Assembly (NCBI GenBank): GCA_002162795.1
Contig: MAAY01000025.1
Span: forward strand, 1 to 40,981
From: Rhodobacterales bacterium 56_14_T64
Lineage (GTDB): Bacteria; Pseudomonadota; Alphaproteobacteria; Rhodobacterales; Rhodobacteraceae
Direction of reading: 5' to 3'
DNA: 40,981 nt
In this document: positions 1 through 8,647 of the stretch, in pieces
Position numbering within the stretch: position 1 is the first letter of the stretch
Layout: each line of letters starts with the position of its first letter
The notes under the pieces: generated by a model
Database searches by the model: none
What the model was told of the DNA's origin: nothing
The model's input: the letters and a program-made list of their open reading frames with translations, nothing else
Program-made: the position numbers and the translations under genes

Positions 1-658
1 CTATAGCGCCAGCCATGATCTAAAGGCGCCGCTGTCGACCATCGTCGGGCTGATGAATGTCTGCATCGAAGATCTGGATGACAATAATCTTGGCGAGGTG
101 CGCGAGAATTTTACCAGAATTATGGACATCGCCAAGCGCAGCACGGAAAAAGTTGAATCGGTTCTGGAAATCGCCCGCGCCGCTGGCGAAAAAATTCCAC
201 CCGAACCGGTGAATATTGAAACCGAAATCAACAATATCTGGATGGATCTTGCCGGGGCCGAAAACCATATCCAGCTTAAACTGGTGCTGACCCACAAAGA
301 TCCACTCATGCTAGAGCGCGCAACCTTTGGCGTCATTCTGGAAAACCTGATTTCAAACGCAGTTCGCTATTCCGACAAGGACAAAAAAAGCAGCTACATC
401 AAAATCAACAGCCACCTGGACGACAAAGGGTTGCAAATCGTGGTCTCGGACAACGGTATTGGAATTCCTGAGGAAAACCTGGAGCACGTCTTTCAGATGT
501 TCCGGCGTTTGGACGAGCGCAGCGGCGACGGTCTGGGGCTAGCGCTGGTTAAAAAACAGCTCGACCGGCTGGGCGGCAGTATTGGCGTCAACAGCACCCA
601 AGGCAAAGGAACCGAGTTCACAATCACACTGCCTGTGCAGGAGGATGAAGCCAAATGA
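1..658 (+). CDS. Sensor histidine kinase, 3' part (truncated by the window edge)
   Basis: This is the C-terminal kinase core of a two-component sensor; its sensory part lies upstream of the window. The open frame enters at base 2 without a start. The H-box SHDLKAPL is visible, with the phosphoacceptor His at bases 14-16. A HATPase_c domain follows, with an N-box (ENLISNAVRYS), a G1 box (DNGIGIPEE), an F-box (FQMFRRLDE) and a G2 box (GDGLGLALVKK). The core looks intact, so the kinase is probably active. It ends in an ATGA overlap (655-658) with the response regulator, which is therefore its likely partner. The signal sensed cannot be told from here. Confidence 0.93.
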   Translation, partial: YSASHDLKAPLSTIVGLMNVCIEDLDDNNLGEVRENFTRIMDIAKRSTEKVESVLEIARAAGEKIPPEPVNIETEINNIWMDLAGAENHIQLKLVLTHKDPLMLERATFGVILENLISNAVRYSDKDKKSSYIKINSHLDDKGLQIVVSDNGIGIPEENLEHVFQMFRRLDERSGDGLGLALVKKQLDRLGGSIGVNSTQGKGTEFTITLPVQEDEAK

Positions 659-1107
659 AAATACCGGTAGTTCTTGTGGATGACAACGAGGTCGACAGAT
701 ACGTGGTACGGCGTGTTCTCTCGAAGTTCGACGAGTTTGACGAGCTGAAAGAATCCAAATCCGGCGTCGAATTCCTGAAAGAGTTCTTCAACGGCGACGA
801 GGGGGCTCATCTAGAGGACCAGCCGTTATGCATCTTGATGGACATCAACATGCCGGGTCTGTCTGGGTTTGAAACAATTGCACAAATGGAAAAACTGGCA
901 GAGAAAGGCCATGGGCCCGGTGGCATCGTGGTGATGATGATCACCTCCTCTGCCAATCCCAGTGATCGCACCCAAGCCGAAGCACTGGATTCCGTTCTGG
1001 GCTACAGCACCAAGCCACTGGACAAAGAAGGTGCCAAGAAAATAATCACTATTTACAATGATTTTCTGCAAGACGCGGGTCACAAGCCTAAATCATGGCC
1101 CGGCTAG
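655..1107 (+). CDS. Single-domain response regulator (REC only)
   Basis: A 150-residue receiver domain with no output domain. The acidic pair D9/D10, the phosphoacceptor D63 (in LMDINMPG), T97/S98 and the conserved K120 (STKPLD) are all present. Its length and lack of a DNA-binding domain resemble Rcp1-type regulators, which act by protein contact or phosphotransfer rather than on promoters. It is translationally coupled to the upstream kinase by an ATGA overlap, so the two are probably made together. It converges on the matR gene, with 17 bases between them and no convincing terminator. Confidence 0.92.
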   Translation: MKIPVVLVDDNEVDRYVVRRVLSKFDEFDELKESKSGVEFLKEFFNGDEGAHLEDQPLCILMDINMPGLSGFETIAQMEKLAEKGHGPGGIVVMMITSSANPSDRTQAEALDSVLGYSTKPLDKEGAKKIITIYNDFLQDAGHKPKSWPG

Positions 1108-1124
1108 GCGCCGGTAATCTCTGC

Positions 1125-1781
1125 TTACTGCGCCGCCGTTTTCAGGCTCGACATCAGCAGATGGAATTTCTCGCCCTGAATGGCAACATGCCCGCGTAGC
1201 GCCTGCGCTGCCTTGTCGGGATCGCCCTCTTTTAGCGCCGCGACAATCGCCACATGCTCGGCCATCGATTGCGCCATCCGCCCGCGAAAGCGCAGCTGAT
1301 GCCTGCGGAACGGTTTCAGACGCCGGTGCAGCCGCAATGCCTCTTGCTCCAGGAATGAGTTGCCTGATTGTTTGTAGATGTAGTGATGAAAATACTCGTT
1401 CTCACGGTAGTAGTCATCAACATCGCTATTATCGATCGCCTGCTGGCAGCGCACGTTGGCCTCGACCAGAACGTCAATCGCCTGTTCTGAAATACGCATC
1501 GCCGCCAGACGGCCACAAACACCCTCGATCTCGGCCATGGTTTCAAACATTTCCATCAGCTCAACCGGGCCCGGTTGACGCACAAACACCCCGCGACGGG
1601 GGATCTGTTCCGCCAGTCCAGATGCGATCAACCGCTGAAACGCCTCGCGCAGCGGCGTGCGGGACACACCGAACTGGGCCGCCAGCTTAACTTCATCCAA
1701 CCGGTCGCCATCACCAAATTCGCCAGCAAAAACCGCCTCTTCCAGCTCATCAGCAATCATATCTGCGCGTCTAATTTCCAT
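1125..1781 (-). CDS. matR: GntR/FCD-family regulator of malonate genes (MatR-like)
   Basis: A 218-residue transcription factor. Residues about 5-70 form a winged helix-turn-helix of GntR type (VSRTPLREAFQRL, then the wing IPRRGVFVRQ). Residues about 75-205 are an all-helical FCD ligand domain with His residues in the places used for metal or ligand binding (YFHHYIY, EHVAIVAAL, LRGHV). It is divergent from the TRAP/matAB operon with a palindromic operator between them. This is the arrangement known for MatR of rhizobia, so the inferred role is malonate-responsive control of that operon. Family assignment is firm; the MatR identity rests on context. Confidence 0.85.
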   Translation of the reverse strand: MEIRRADMIADELEEAVFAGEFGDGDRLDEVKLAAQFGVSRTPLREAFQRLIASGLAEQIPRRGVFVRQPGPVELMEMFETMAEIEGVCGRLAAMRISEQAIDVLVEANVRCQQAIDNSDVDDYYRENEYFHHYIYKQSGNSFLEQEALRLHRRLKPFRRHQLRFRGRMAQSMAEHVAIVAALKEGDPDKAAQALRGHVAIQGEKFHLLMSSLKTAAQ

Positions 1782-1825
1782 ATTCAGATGCTACCAGATA
1801 GGTAAAATGTGCGCAACAATCTAAT

Positions 1826-1839
1826 TCTTGTATACAAGA
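1826..1839. promoter_or_regulatory. Probable MatR operator in the matR-matP divergent promoter
   Basis: A perfect 14-bp palindrome, TCTTGTATACAAGA, lies between the two divergent starts. GntR/FCD proteins bind short palindromes with a TNGTNNNACNA-like core, and from memory the site reported for rhizobial MatR is nearly the same. A second, shorter palindrome (TTTGAATTCAAA) is at 1848-1859. A possible rightward -35 (TTGACT) is at 1843-1848. On the minus strand the operator would overlap a -10 for matR, which would allow self-repression. Confidence 0.75.
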
Positions 1840-1918
1840 TCGTTGACTTTGAATTCAAATCAGCAAACACTCGCCGAATTCGCCCAGCCCAAAACGCTGG
1901 GCACCTAGGGAGGAAGAT

Positions 1919-2905
1919 ATGAAAAAGAATTTGCTAACCGCAGTTGCGGCTGCTGCCCTGCTGGCCCTGTCCGGCGCCGCCAGCGCAACCGAGCTACGCC
2001 TGTCACATCAGTGGTCCAACAAGGACATCCGTCACCAGGTGGCACAGATCGTTGCGGATGAAGTTGCCGCTGCCGACGTTGATCTGGACATCAAGATTTT
2101 TGGCTCCAAGTCCCTGTTCAAACCCCGCGAGCAGTACAAGCCGCTCAGCCGTGGCCAGCTGGACATGACAGTTCTGCCGCTCAGCTATGCCGGCGGCCAA
2201 CAGCCCGCCTATAACCTGACCCTGATGCCCGGTCTGGTGAAAAACCACGACCACGCTGCCCGCCTGTCTAGCTCTCCGTTTATGGAAGCTCTAGAAGCCA
2301 AGATGGCCGATGACGATGTGATGGTGCTGGTACACGGCTATCTGGCTGGTGGCTTTGCTGGCAAAGACAAATGCATCACTGGCCCAGAAGACGTAAAAGG
2401 CCTGCAGACCCGTGCTGCTGGCAAATCGTTTGAGCAGATGCTGGCCGGTGCCGGTGCCTCGATTGCTTCGATGGCCTCATCCGAGATCTACAACGCCATG
2501 CAGACCGGTGTTCTGAGCGCCGCCAACACGTCGTCCTCGTCGTTTGTGTCCTATCGCATCTACGAGCAGGTCAAGTGTTATACCCCTGCTGGCGATGTCG
2601 CCCTGTGGTTCATGTATCAGCCGCTGCTGATGAACAAATCCACCTTTGATGGCCTGAACGCCGATCAGCAAGCCGCCATTCTGGCCGGTGCCGCCAAAGC
2701 CGAGGCCTTCTATCTGGAAGAGGCAAAGAAGCAAGATGCTGCGTCGGTCACTGCTTACGAAGAAGCCGGTGTCGAGATCGCCGAAATGACTGCCGAAGAT
2801 TTCGCCGCATGGCGCGCCATTGCGCAGGAAACTTCGTACAAGAAATTCGTCGAGGAAGTTCCAGACGGACAGGCCCTGCTGGACCTGGCGCTCGCTGTCG
2901 AGTGA
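1919..2905 (+). CDS. matP: TRAP transporter solute-binding protein, malonate (DctP family)
   Basis: A 328-residue periplasmic binding protein. Residues 1-23 are a classic Sec signal peptide ending ASA before TELRLSHQW. The rest matches the DctP/TAXI-like TRAP binding fold, including the VKGLQTRAAGKSF stretch, where the conserved Arg contacts the ligand carboxylate, and SSEIYNAMQTGV. A strong ribosome site (GGGAGG) sits 6-7 bases before the ATG. It ends in tandem stops TGA-TAA. It is the first gene of an operon with the membrane subunits and malonate enzymes, so malonate is the likely ligand, as for matPQMAB of Sinorhizobium. Confidence 0.9.
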   Translation: MKKNLLTAVAAAALLALSGAASATELRLSHQWSNKDIRHQVAQIVADEVAAADVDLDIKIFGSKSLFKPREQYKPLSRGQLDMTVLPLSYAGGQQPAYNLTLMPGLVKNHDHAARLSSSPFMEALEAKMADDDVMVLVHGYLAGGFAGKDKCITGPEDVKGLQTRAAGKSFEQMLAGAGASIASMASSEIYNAMQTGVLSAANTSSSSFVSYRIYEQVKCYTPAGDVALWFMYQPLLMNKSTFDGLNADQQAAILAGAAKAEAFYLEEAKKQDAASVTAYEEAGVEIAEMTAEDFAAWRAIAQETSYKKFVEEVPDGQALLDLALAVE

Positions 2906-2913
2906 TAAAAATA

Positions 2914-2938
2914 GGGCGTTGCATTCACTGCAGCGCCC
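2914..2938 (+). promoter_or_regulatory. Stem-loop between matP and matQ
   Basis: GGGCGTTGCA (2914-2923) pairs over all ten positions, with one G-U, with TGCAGCGCCC (2929-2938) around a 5-base loop. There is no T-run after it, so it is not a normal terminator. Hairpins in this position often protect the binding-protein mRNA or partly stop transcription, giving more binding protein than permease; that role is inferred here. Confidence 0.6.
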
Positions 2939-2974
2939 ACTTCAAACTACCCCCGAATATCAAAGGAAGACGTA

Positions 2975-3523
2975 ATGGCTGGCCATAGCTCAGCCGCTGC
3001 GGCGCACGCAGGGAACAATCCGTTCCTGCGCGCCGTGGCTGCTATTTCAACTCTTGCCGGATGGATCTCGGCTGCAATGATTGTCGCCGCGGTGGCGATC
3101 ACTTGCCAAATGATTTTTGTACGCTTCGTACTGAACGGGTCCACCGTTTGGCAGACCGAAGCAGTGATCTATCTGGTCATCTCAGCCACTCTGGTTGGCC
3201 TACCCTATGTGCAACGTCTGCGTGGGCATGTGAACGTGGATCTGATCCCGCTGATGCTACCCAAACCACTCCGCAAGGCGCTGGCCATCCTGACCCTGTC
3301 CGCATCAATCGCGATCGTCGCTATCATGCTGTGGTACGGCTTTGAGTATTGGCATTTTGCCTGGGCCCGCAACTGGCACTCGGACACCATCTGGGGCGTG
3401 CGCCTGTGGATCCCCTATCTGTCGCTGCCCGTGGGCTTTGCCCTGTTCCTGCTGCAACTGATTGCCGATCTGGTGGCTGTCATTCTCAAAGTTGATCAAC
3501 CCTTTGGTCTGGAGGATCGCTGA
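2975..3523 (+). CDS. matQ: TRAP transporter small membrane subunit (DctQ family)
   Basis: A 182-residue integral membrane protein with four predicted helices, roughly at residues 28-50, 65-85, 105-125 and 145-168. This is the usual size and topology of DctQ subunits, which scaffold the large channel subunit. The motif WQTEAVIYLVISATLVGLP is typical of the family. A GGAAGA ribosome site precedes the ATG. Its stop overlaps the start of the large subunit (TGATG at 3521-3525), so the two are translationally coupled. With matP and matM it should form a sodium-driven malonate importer. Confidence 0.9.
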   Translation: MAGHSSAAAAHAGNNPFLRAVAAISTLAGWISAAMIVAAVAITCQMIFVRFVLNGSTVWQTEAVIYLVISATLVGLPYVQRLRGHVNVDLIPLMLPKPLRKALAILTLSASIAIVAIMLWYGFEYWHFAWARNWHSDTIWGVRLWIPYLSLPVGFALFLLQLIADLVAVILKVDQPFGLEDR

Positions 3524-4839
3524 TGGATCCGTTATTTTTAGGCGCAATTGTCGCCATCGCCACCATCCTGGTGCTGTTCTCCGGCGTCTCTGTGGCGCTC
3601 GGCCTGCTGATCGTCTCCGGCGGTTTCCTGGTGATTTTCGACGGCATGCGCTCGCTGGAACTGATGCCGGAAATCCTGTTCGGCAAGCTGGATAACTTTG
3701 CCCTGCTGTCGATCCCAATGTTCATCATCATGGGCTCCAGCATCTCGTCAACCCGCGCCGGAGCTGACCTGTACGAGGCACTGGAGCGCTGGTTGACTCG
3801 TGTCCCCGGCGGGCTGGTGATTTCCAACCTCGGCGCCTGCGCGCTGTTTGCAGCAATGTCCGGCTCCAGCCCGGCCACCTGCGCCGCGATTGGCAAGATG
3901 GGTATTCCAGAGATGCGAAAACGTGGATATCCAGACGGCGTTGCGGCTGGCTCCATTGCTGCCGGTGGCACTCTGGGCATTCTAATCCCACCCTCAGTCA
4001 CCATGATTGTCTATGGCATCGCAACCGAGACCTCGATTGGCCGCCTGTTCCTGGCCGGTGTCATCCCCGGTCTGCTGCTGGTCGGCCTGTTCATGGCCTG
4101 GTCGCTGTATTCCACTTGGAAATCAGGCAATACCGACTTGCTAAGCACCCGCAGCTATACTTGGAAAGAACGGTTCGAAGTGCTGCCCCGCGTTCTGCCA
4201 TTTCTGGCAATCATTCTAGGCGTGCTTTACGCCATGTATGGCGGCATCGCCACGCCATCGGAAACCGCCGCAGTGGGGGCCCTGCTCTGCCTGATCATCG
4301 CCGTGGTGATCTACAAGCTATGGCACCCGCGCGATCTGTGGGTTGTGTTGCGCGACAGCACAAAGGAAAGCGTGATGATCCTGTTCATCATCGCCGCCGC
4401 CGGTGTGTTTTCGTATATGCTGTCCAGCCTCTACATCACCCAGTCCATCGCCGAATGGATCGGCACGCTAGATGTGAATCGCTGGGTTTTGATGGGCGCC
4501 GTGAACCTGTTCCTGCTGATCGCCGGGTTCTTCCTGCCACCCGTTGCGGTGATCCTGATGGCGGCGCCGATCCTGCTGCCGATCATCATCACCGCTGGTT
4601 TTGACCCGATCTGGTTTGCTGTCATTCTAACCATCAACATGGAAATCGGGCTGATCTCGCCCCCCGTTGGCCTGAACCTCTATGTCATCAGCGGCATTGC
4701 CCCGGATATTCCACTGAAAACCATCCTCACCGGATCGCTGCCATATGTGGCCTGCATGGTGCTGGCAATTGTGCTGCTGTGCCTGTTCCCCGGTCTTGCC
4801 ACCTGGTTGCCAGACGCCATCATGGGGACAAGATTGTGA
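3523..4839 (+). CDS. matM: TRAP transporter large permease subunit (DctM family)
   Basis: A 438-residue channel subunit with about twelve hydrophobic segments. Family landmarks include SIPMFIIMGSSISSTRAGADLY near residue 65, SGSSPATCAAIGKMGIPEM near 110, and GGTLGILIPPSVTMIVYG near 150. The start overlaps the matQ stop. The last bases contain the GTG start of matA in another frame (GTGA at 4836-4839), so translation of the transporter and the decarboxylase is probably linked. Substrate malonate is inferred from the operon. Confidence 0.92.
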   Translation: MDPLFLGAIVAIATILVLFSGVSVALGLLIVSGGFLVIFDGMRSLELMPEILFGKLDNFALLSIPMFIIMGSSISSTRAGADLYEALERWLTRVPGGLVISNLGACALFAAMSGSSPATCAAIGKMGIPEMRKRGYPDGVAAGSIAAGGTLGILIPPSVTMIVYGIATETSIGRLFLAGVIPGLLLVGLFMAWSLYSTWKSGNTDLLSTRSYTWKERFEVLPRVLPFLAIILGVLYAMYGGIATPSETAAVGALLCLIIAVVIYKLWHPRDLWVVLRDSTKESVMILFIIAAAGVFSYMLSSLYITQSIAEWIGTLDVNRWVLMGAVNLFLLIAGFFLPPVAVILMAAPILLPIIITAGFDPIWFAVILTINMEIGLISPPVGLNLYVISGIAPDIPLKTILTGSLPYVACMVLAIVLLCLFPGLATWLPDAIMGTRL

Positions 4840-6083
4840 GCTTTCTAGCCGACCTTCTGAACACGGTTTTCGAGCGCCGCTATCGCGGTGCCTCGGAGCC
4901 AGACCATCAGGGCCGCTCGATCAAGGAGCTATGCACCGATTTACTAAGCAGTTCAGGCGAGGTGTCTGGCATGGCCCTCGCCCGGCATATCCTTGACAGT
5001 TATGGGGCCATGGACGATGACGGAAAACGCGCCTTCTTTGGTTTCCTGACCGACCAACTGGGCATCACCCCCAAGGAGGTCCGCCGCGCGCTTGAGGCTT
5101 ACGAAGGTGATCCTTCCAAAGCAAACTACCGCCAATTCATGCAGGCATCCGAACCGCAACGCCAAGAGCTGGCCCGGCGTCTAAATCAAGTTCCGGGCGC
5201 CACCAAGCAATTGGTTGAAATGCGCAAAGACTTGCTGAAACTGGCCCGCAAACACCCCGAACTAGCCGTGGTCGATCTGGATCTGCGCCACCTTTTCGCC
5301 TCGTGGTTCAATCGCGGCTTTCTGGTGCTGCGTCCGATCAGCTGGGAAAGCCCGGCTGACATACTGGACAAGATCATCGCCTACGAGGCGGTGCACGCCA
5401 TAGACAGCTGGGACGACCTGCGCCGCCGCCTTCAGCCCGCAGACCGCCGCTGCTTCGGCTTCTTCCACCCCGCCATGCCGGATGAGCCCCTGATTTTTGT
5501 CGAGGTCGCCCTGACGCAAGGCATCCCCGGTTCAGTCCAGGGCCTGCTGGCGGATGAGCGCGACAATATCACGGCAGAAGAGGCCGACACCGCCGTATTC
5601 TACTCGATCTCCAACTGTCAGGCTGGATTGGCTGGGATCTCGTTCGGCAACTCCCTGATCAAACAGGTGGTTTCCGACCTGTCACGCGAACTGCCCAACC
5701 TAAAAACATTTGTCACCCTGTCGCCCATCCCCAGCCTGAACCGTTGGCTGGACGAGACCGAGGCACAAATTGGCCCCGACGCGCAACTCCAGCAACGCCA
5801 GATCGCCGCCCATTACCTTCTGACTGCCAAGCGCGCTGATGGCACACCTTATGACCCGGTTGCCCGCTTTCACCTGGGCAACGGGGCGCTCGTTCATGCC
5901 GTGCATGCCGATGCTGACCTATCCGAAAACGGCCTCGCACAATCTGGCGGCGCCATGGTCAATTATCTCTATGACCTGCCCCTGATTTCCCAAAACCACG
6001 AGCGATTTGCCTCGGCACAGGACGTCGTCGCATCACCCGAGGTCACCGCCCTAAGCGCGGCTGCCCAACTGCAAGACACATGA
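4836..6083 (+). CDS. matA: Malonyl-CoA decarboxylase
   Basis: Converts malonyl-CoA to acetyl-CoA and CO2. I place the start at the GTG at 4836, overlapping the matM stop, because a GGGGA ribosome site lies 7 bases upstream and homology begins with VSFLADLLNTVFERRYRG; an ATG at 4779 would add 19 residues inside matM. The resulting 415 residues fit the bacterial family. The helical N-terminal half is followed by the acyltransferase-like catalytic half with GISFGNSLIKQV, TFVTLSPIPSLNRWL and RFHLGNGA, which holds the catalytic His (about residue 346). It is 10 bases upstream of matB. Confidence 0.93.
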   Translation: MSFLADLLNTVFERRYRGASEPDHQGRSIKELCTDLLSSSGEVSGMALARHILDSYGAMDDDGKRAFFGFLTDQLGITPKEVRRALEAYEGDPSKANYRQFMQASEPQRQELARRLNQVPGATKQLVEMRKDLLKLARKHPELAVVDLDLRHLFASWFNRGFLVLRPISWESPADILDKIIAYEAVHAIDSWDDLRRRLQPADRRCFGFFHPAMPDEPLIFVEVALTQGIPGSVQGLLADERDNITAEEADTAVFYSISNCQAGLAGISFGNSLIKQVVSDLSRELPNLKTFVTLSPIPSLNRWLDETEAQIGPDAQLQQRQIAAHYLLTAKRADGTPYDPVARFHLGNGALVHAVHADADLSENGLAQSGGAMVNYLYDLPLISQNHERFASAQDVVASPEVTALSAAAQLQDT

Positions 6084-6093
6084 GGACCACACG

Positions 6094-7611
6094 ATGACCA
6101 ACCCTCTCTACGACACTCTCTTTGGTCGCTACGCCGGGAAAACCACACCGTTTCTGCACCTTCCAGATGGCAGCACGGTCACCCATGACGATTTCCTGAG
6201 CATGGCGGCGCGGTATGCCCATGTGTTCCGCAGCGCCGGGGTCGCGCCCGGCGACCGGCTGGCCGTTCAGATCGAAAAGTCCCCCCAGGCTCTGGCTATC
6301 TACGCCGCCTGTGTTCAGTCAGGCATCGTATTTCTGCCCCTGAACACCGCCTACACGGCAACCGAGATCTCGTATTTCGTGGAAAACAGCGGCGCTAAAA
6401 TGCTGATCTGCGACAGTGCCAACAAGACCGCATTGACCCCCATCGCGCAGACCGCCCGAGCGCAGCTGGAAACACTGGACGCGGATGGCACGGGCTCGCT
6501 TAGCACTCAGGCCGCAAACCAGCCCAGCAGCTTTGACACTGTCACGCGCGGCCCCGATGACCTTGCGGCCTTCCTCTATACCTCTGGCACCACAGGCCGC
6601 TCCAAGGGTGCCATGCTCAGCCAGCAGAACCTGCTGTCCAACGCTGAAACCCTTGTTGATTATTGGAATTTTACCGATCAGGATGTGCTCTTGCACGCCC
6701 TGCCGATCTTTCACACCCACGGGCTGTTTGTCGCTTCAAACATCACCCTGCTGGCCGGTGGCTCGATGATCTTCATGGGTAAATTCAATCTCGACCAGAT
6801 CATTGAACAGATGCCCCGCGCGACCACGATGATGGGTGTTCCTACCTTCTATACCCGCCTGCTGGATGATGCCCGCTTCACCAAATCCCTGTCCCAACAT
6901 ATGCGCCTGTTTATTTCCGGCAGCGCACCATTGCTGGCAGATACGCACATTCAGTTCGAACAGCGCACAGGCCACCGCATTCTTGAGCGATACGGTATGA
7001 CCGAAACCAACATGAACACCTCCAACCCTTACGACGGCGAACGCCGCGCCGGCACGGTTGGCATGCCGCTGCCCGGGGTCGAGCTAAAGATCACCGATGC
7101 CGCCACTGGCGACACCCTGCCCGATGGCGAAATCGGCCAGATCGAAGTCCGTGGGCCAAACGTCTTCCAAGGCTACTGGCAGATGCCGGAAAAAACCGCC
7201 GAAGAACTGCGCGCGGATGGATTTTTCATCACCGGAGATCTCGGCGTGATCGATGCGGATGGCTATGTGCAGATTGTTGGCCGCAACAAGGACCTGATCA
7301 TCTCGGGCGGTTTCAACATCTACCCCAAAGAGGTCGAACTGGTTCTTGATGAACAACCTGGCGTGCTGGAAAGCGCCGTCGTCGGAGTACCGCACCCGGA
7401 CTTTGGCGAAAGCGTTGTCGGCTTCCTTGTCGCGTCGGACGAAACCGGCCCGGACCTTGACGCCATCAGCAAAACCGTCAGCGACTCTTTGGCCCGCTTC
7501 AAGCACCCCAAAAAGCTGATTGTTCTGCCGGAACTGCCCCGCAACACCATGGGCAAGGTCCAGAAAAACCTGCTGCGCAAGGAATACGACCAGCTGTTTG
7601 CCAAACAATAG
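6094..7611 (+). CDS. matB: Malonyl-CoA synthetase (acyl-CoA ligase)
   Basis: Activates malonate with ATP and CoA to malonyl-CoA, feeding MatA. The 505 residues are a full adenylate-forming enzyme. The P-loop YTSGTTGRSKGAM is at 162-174, the A5 motif is ERYGMTETN, the hinge/A8 region is GRNKDLIISGGFNIYPKEVE, and the C-terminal catalytic Lys is K488 in RNTMGKVQKN. It is the last gene of the operon, followed by a strong GC stem-loop. A methylmalonate or other dicarboxylate ligase is the main alternative, but the neighbouring decarboxylase makes malonate by far the best call. Confidence 0.93.
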   Translation: MTNPLYDTLFGRYAGKTTPFLHLPDGSTVTHDDFLSMAARYAHVFRSAGVAPGDRLAVQIEKSPQALAIYAACVQSGIVFLPLNTAYTATEISYFVENSGAKMLICDSANKTALTPIAQTARAQLETLDADGTGSLSTQAANQPSSFDTVTRGPDDLAAFLYTSGTTGRSKGAMLSQQNLLSNAETLVDYWNFTDQDVLLHALPIFHTHGLFVASNITLLAGGSMIFMGKFNLDQIIEQMPRATTMMGVPTFYTRLLDDARFTKSLSQHMRLFISGSAPLLADTHIQFEQRTGHRILERYGMTETNMNTSNPYDGERRAGTVGMPLPGVELKITDAATGDTLPDGEIGQIEVRGPNVFQGYWQMPEKTAEELRADGFFITGDLGVIDADGYVQIVGRNKDLIISGGFNIYPKEVELVLDEQPGVLESAVVGVPHPDFGESVVGFLVASDETGPDLDAISKTVSDSLARFKHPKKLIVLPELPRNTMGKVQKNLLRKEYDQLFAKQ

Positions 7612-7667
7612 GCTCGCCTAGCGACGCCAGACGCACCAAACAAGATCGCGCCTACGGCCCGATCAAA

Positions 7668-7701
7668 GCCTGCTGCCGCCCTGCAAAGAGCGGCAGCAGG
7701 C
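7668..7701 (+). terminator. Stem-loop at the end of the mat operon
   Basis: GCCTGCTGCCGC (7668-7679) pairs perfectly with GCGGCAGCAGGC (7690-7701) around a 10-base loop, about 55 bases after the matB stop. No T-run follows, so it may act as a Rho-assisted or processing stem rather than a full intrinsic terminator. Confidence 0.6.
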
Positions 7702-8084
7702 GCGCCCAGAATGCTTGCTTTCTTGCAACGCAGACCCGATTTCCCGAAAAATCACGACGACACAGTGCAGCCCTGGCTGAGCTGTCCCAATGCCGATCTC
7801 AGATCCAAACGCCCCTGCCCGTTTGATGCCCGTTGCCCTGCACAGGCAACGCACACCACAGCGATTTCATTCCAGGCGTCCGACCCGCCAAGCAAATCGA
7901 CCAACACATTTCAGCCAATCTGCTCCCATCTGCAAATGCCGATTCTCAAGACTTGTGTACCGACCAGTCTCAAGTCGCACAATCAGAAGCTCCATTGCGG
8001 TCAAAACTTTCAACAAATTAGTTGGTAATATCAATGCAGTAACAACCTTCACGTCAAATTTGCAAAAATCGCAGGCGAAATACC
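7702..8084. other. Non-coding stretch before the DUF1348 operon
   Basis: About 380 bases with no convincing gene. Open frames here lack ribosome sites and have unlikely amino-acid content. The stretch becomes more AT-rich towards the promoter at its right end. I see no RNA gene or repeat. Confidence 0.5.
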
Positions 8085-8132
8085 TTGACGAAGAGTACCG
8101 ATCGGTACACTTATAGCAGCACCGATCAGTAC
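8085..8132 (+). promoter_or_regulatory. Promoter with twin TetR-like operators
   Basis: A -35 candidate TTGACG (8085-8090) is followed by a perfect 14-bp palindrome GTACCGATCGGTAC (8095-8108). A second copy, GCACCGATCAGTAC (8119-8132, 12 of 14 matching), has its centre 24 bp downstream. A weak -10-like TTATAG lies between them. The core ACCGATCGGT is a common operator shape for TetR/AcrR repressors. The placement across the promoter points to repression of the next gene. No TetR gene lies in this window. Confidence 0.7.
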
Positions 8133-8160
8133 ATCATAAATTCAAACCCAGGACATCACC

Positions 8161-8625
8161 ATGACCCGCCCACCGTTGCCTCCCTTTGATAATGTCACTG
8201 CCCGACAAAAGGTGCGCATGGCCGAAAACGCCTGGAACACCCGCAACCCAGACACGGTGACACAGGCCTACACAGACACCAGCCAATGGCGCAATCGGGC
8301 TGAATTTCTGAATGGACATGCCGAAATCCACGCCTTCCTCACCCGTAAATGGGCATCCGAGACTGATTACCGCCTGATCAAAGAACTCTGGGCTACTGCT
8401 GAAAACCGCATTGCCGTGCGTTTTGCCTATGAAAGCTGTGACCTGAACGGCAACTGGACCCGCTCATACGGCAATGAAAACTGGGAGTTCGCCGCAGATG
8501 GCCGCATGGCCCGTCGCATTGCCAGCATCAACGACCTGAAGATCACCCCGGACCAACGCCTGTTTCATTGGCCGCTTGGGATCCGCCCAGACGATCACCC
8601 CGGCCTCAGCGAGTTTGGACTTTAA
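8161..8625 (+). CDS. DUF1348 (NTF2/SnoaL-like) protein
   Basis: A 154-residue cytoplasmic protein of the DUF1348 family, with the cone-shaped NTF2-like fold. Family landmarks are clear along the whole length: [16 protein letters not shown] at the start, [43 protein letters not shown] and the closing [16 protein letters not shown]. The family's function is unknown; members are often found near stress-response oxidoreductases. It is the first gene after a promoter with two TetR-like sites, with a flavoprotein-like gene 22 bases downstream. Confidence 0.92.
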   Translation: MTRPPLPPFDNVTARQKVRMAENAWNTRNPDTVTQAYTDTSQWRNRAEFLNGHAEIHAFLTRKWASETDYRLIKELWATAENRIAVRFAYESCDLNGNWTRSYGNENWEFAADGRMARRIASINDLKITPDQRLFHWPLGIRPDDHPGLSEFGL

Positions 8626-8647
8626 CCCCTAAGAAAGGAGACGACAG

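Noticed and set aside
1100-1114. Short stem (CCGGC/GCCGG) at the end of the first response regulator gene
   Set aside because: It has only 5 bp, overlaps the stop codon and has no T-run; too weak to call a terminator.
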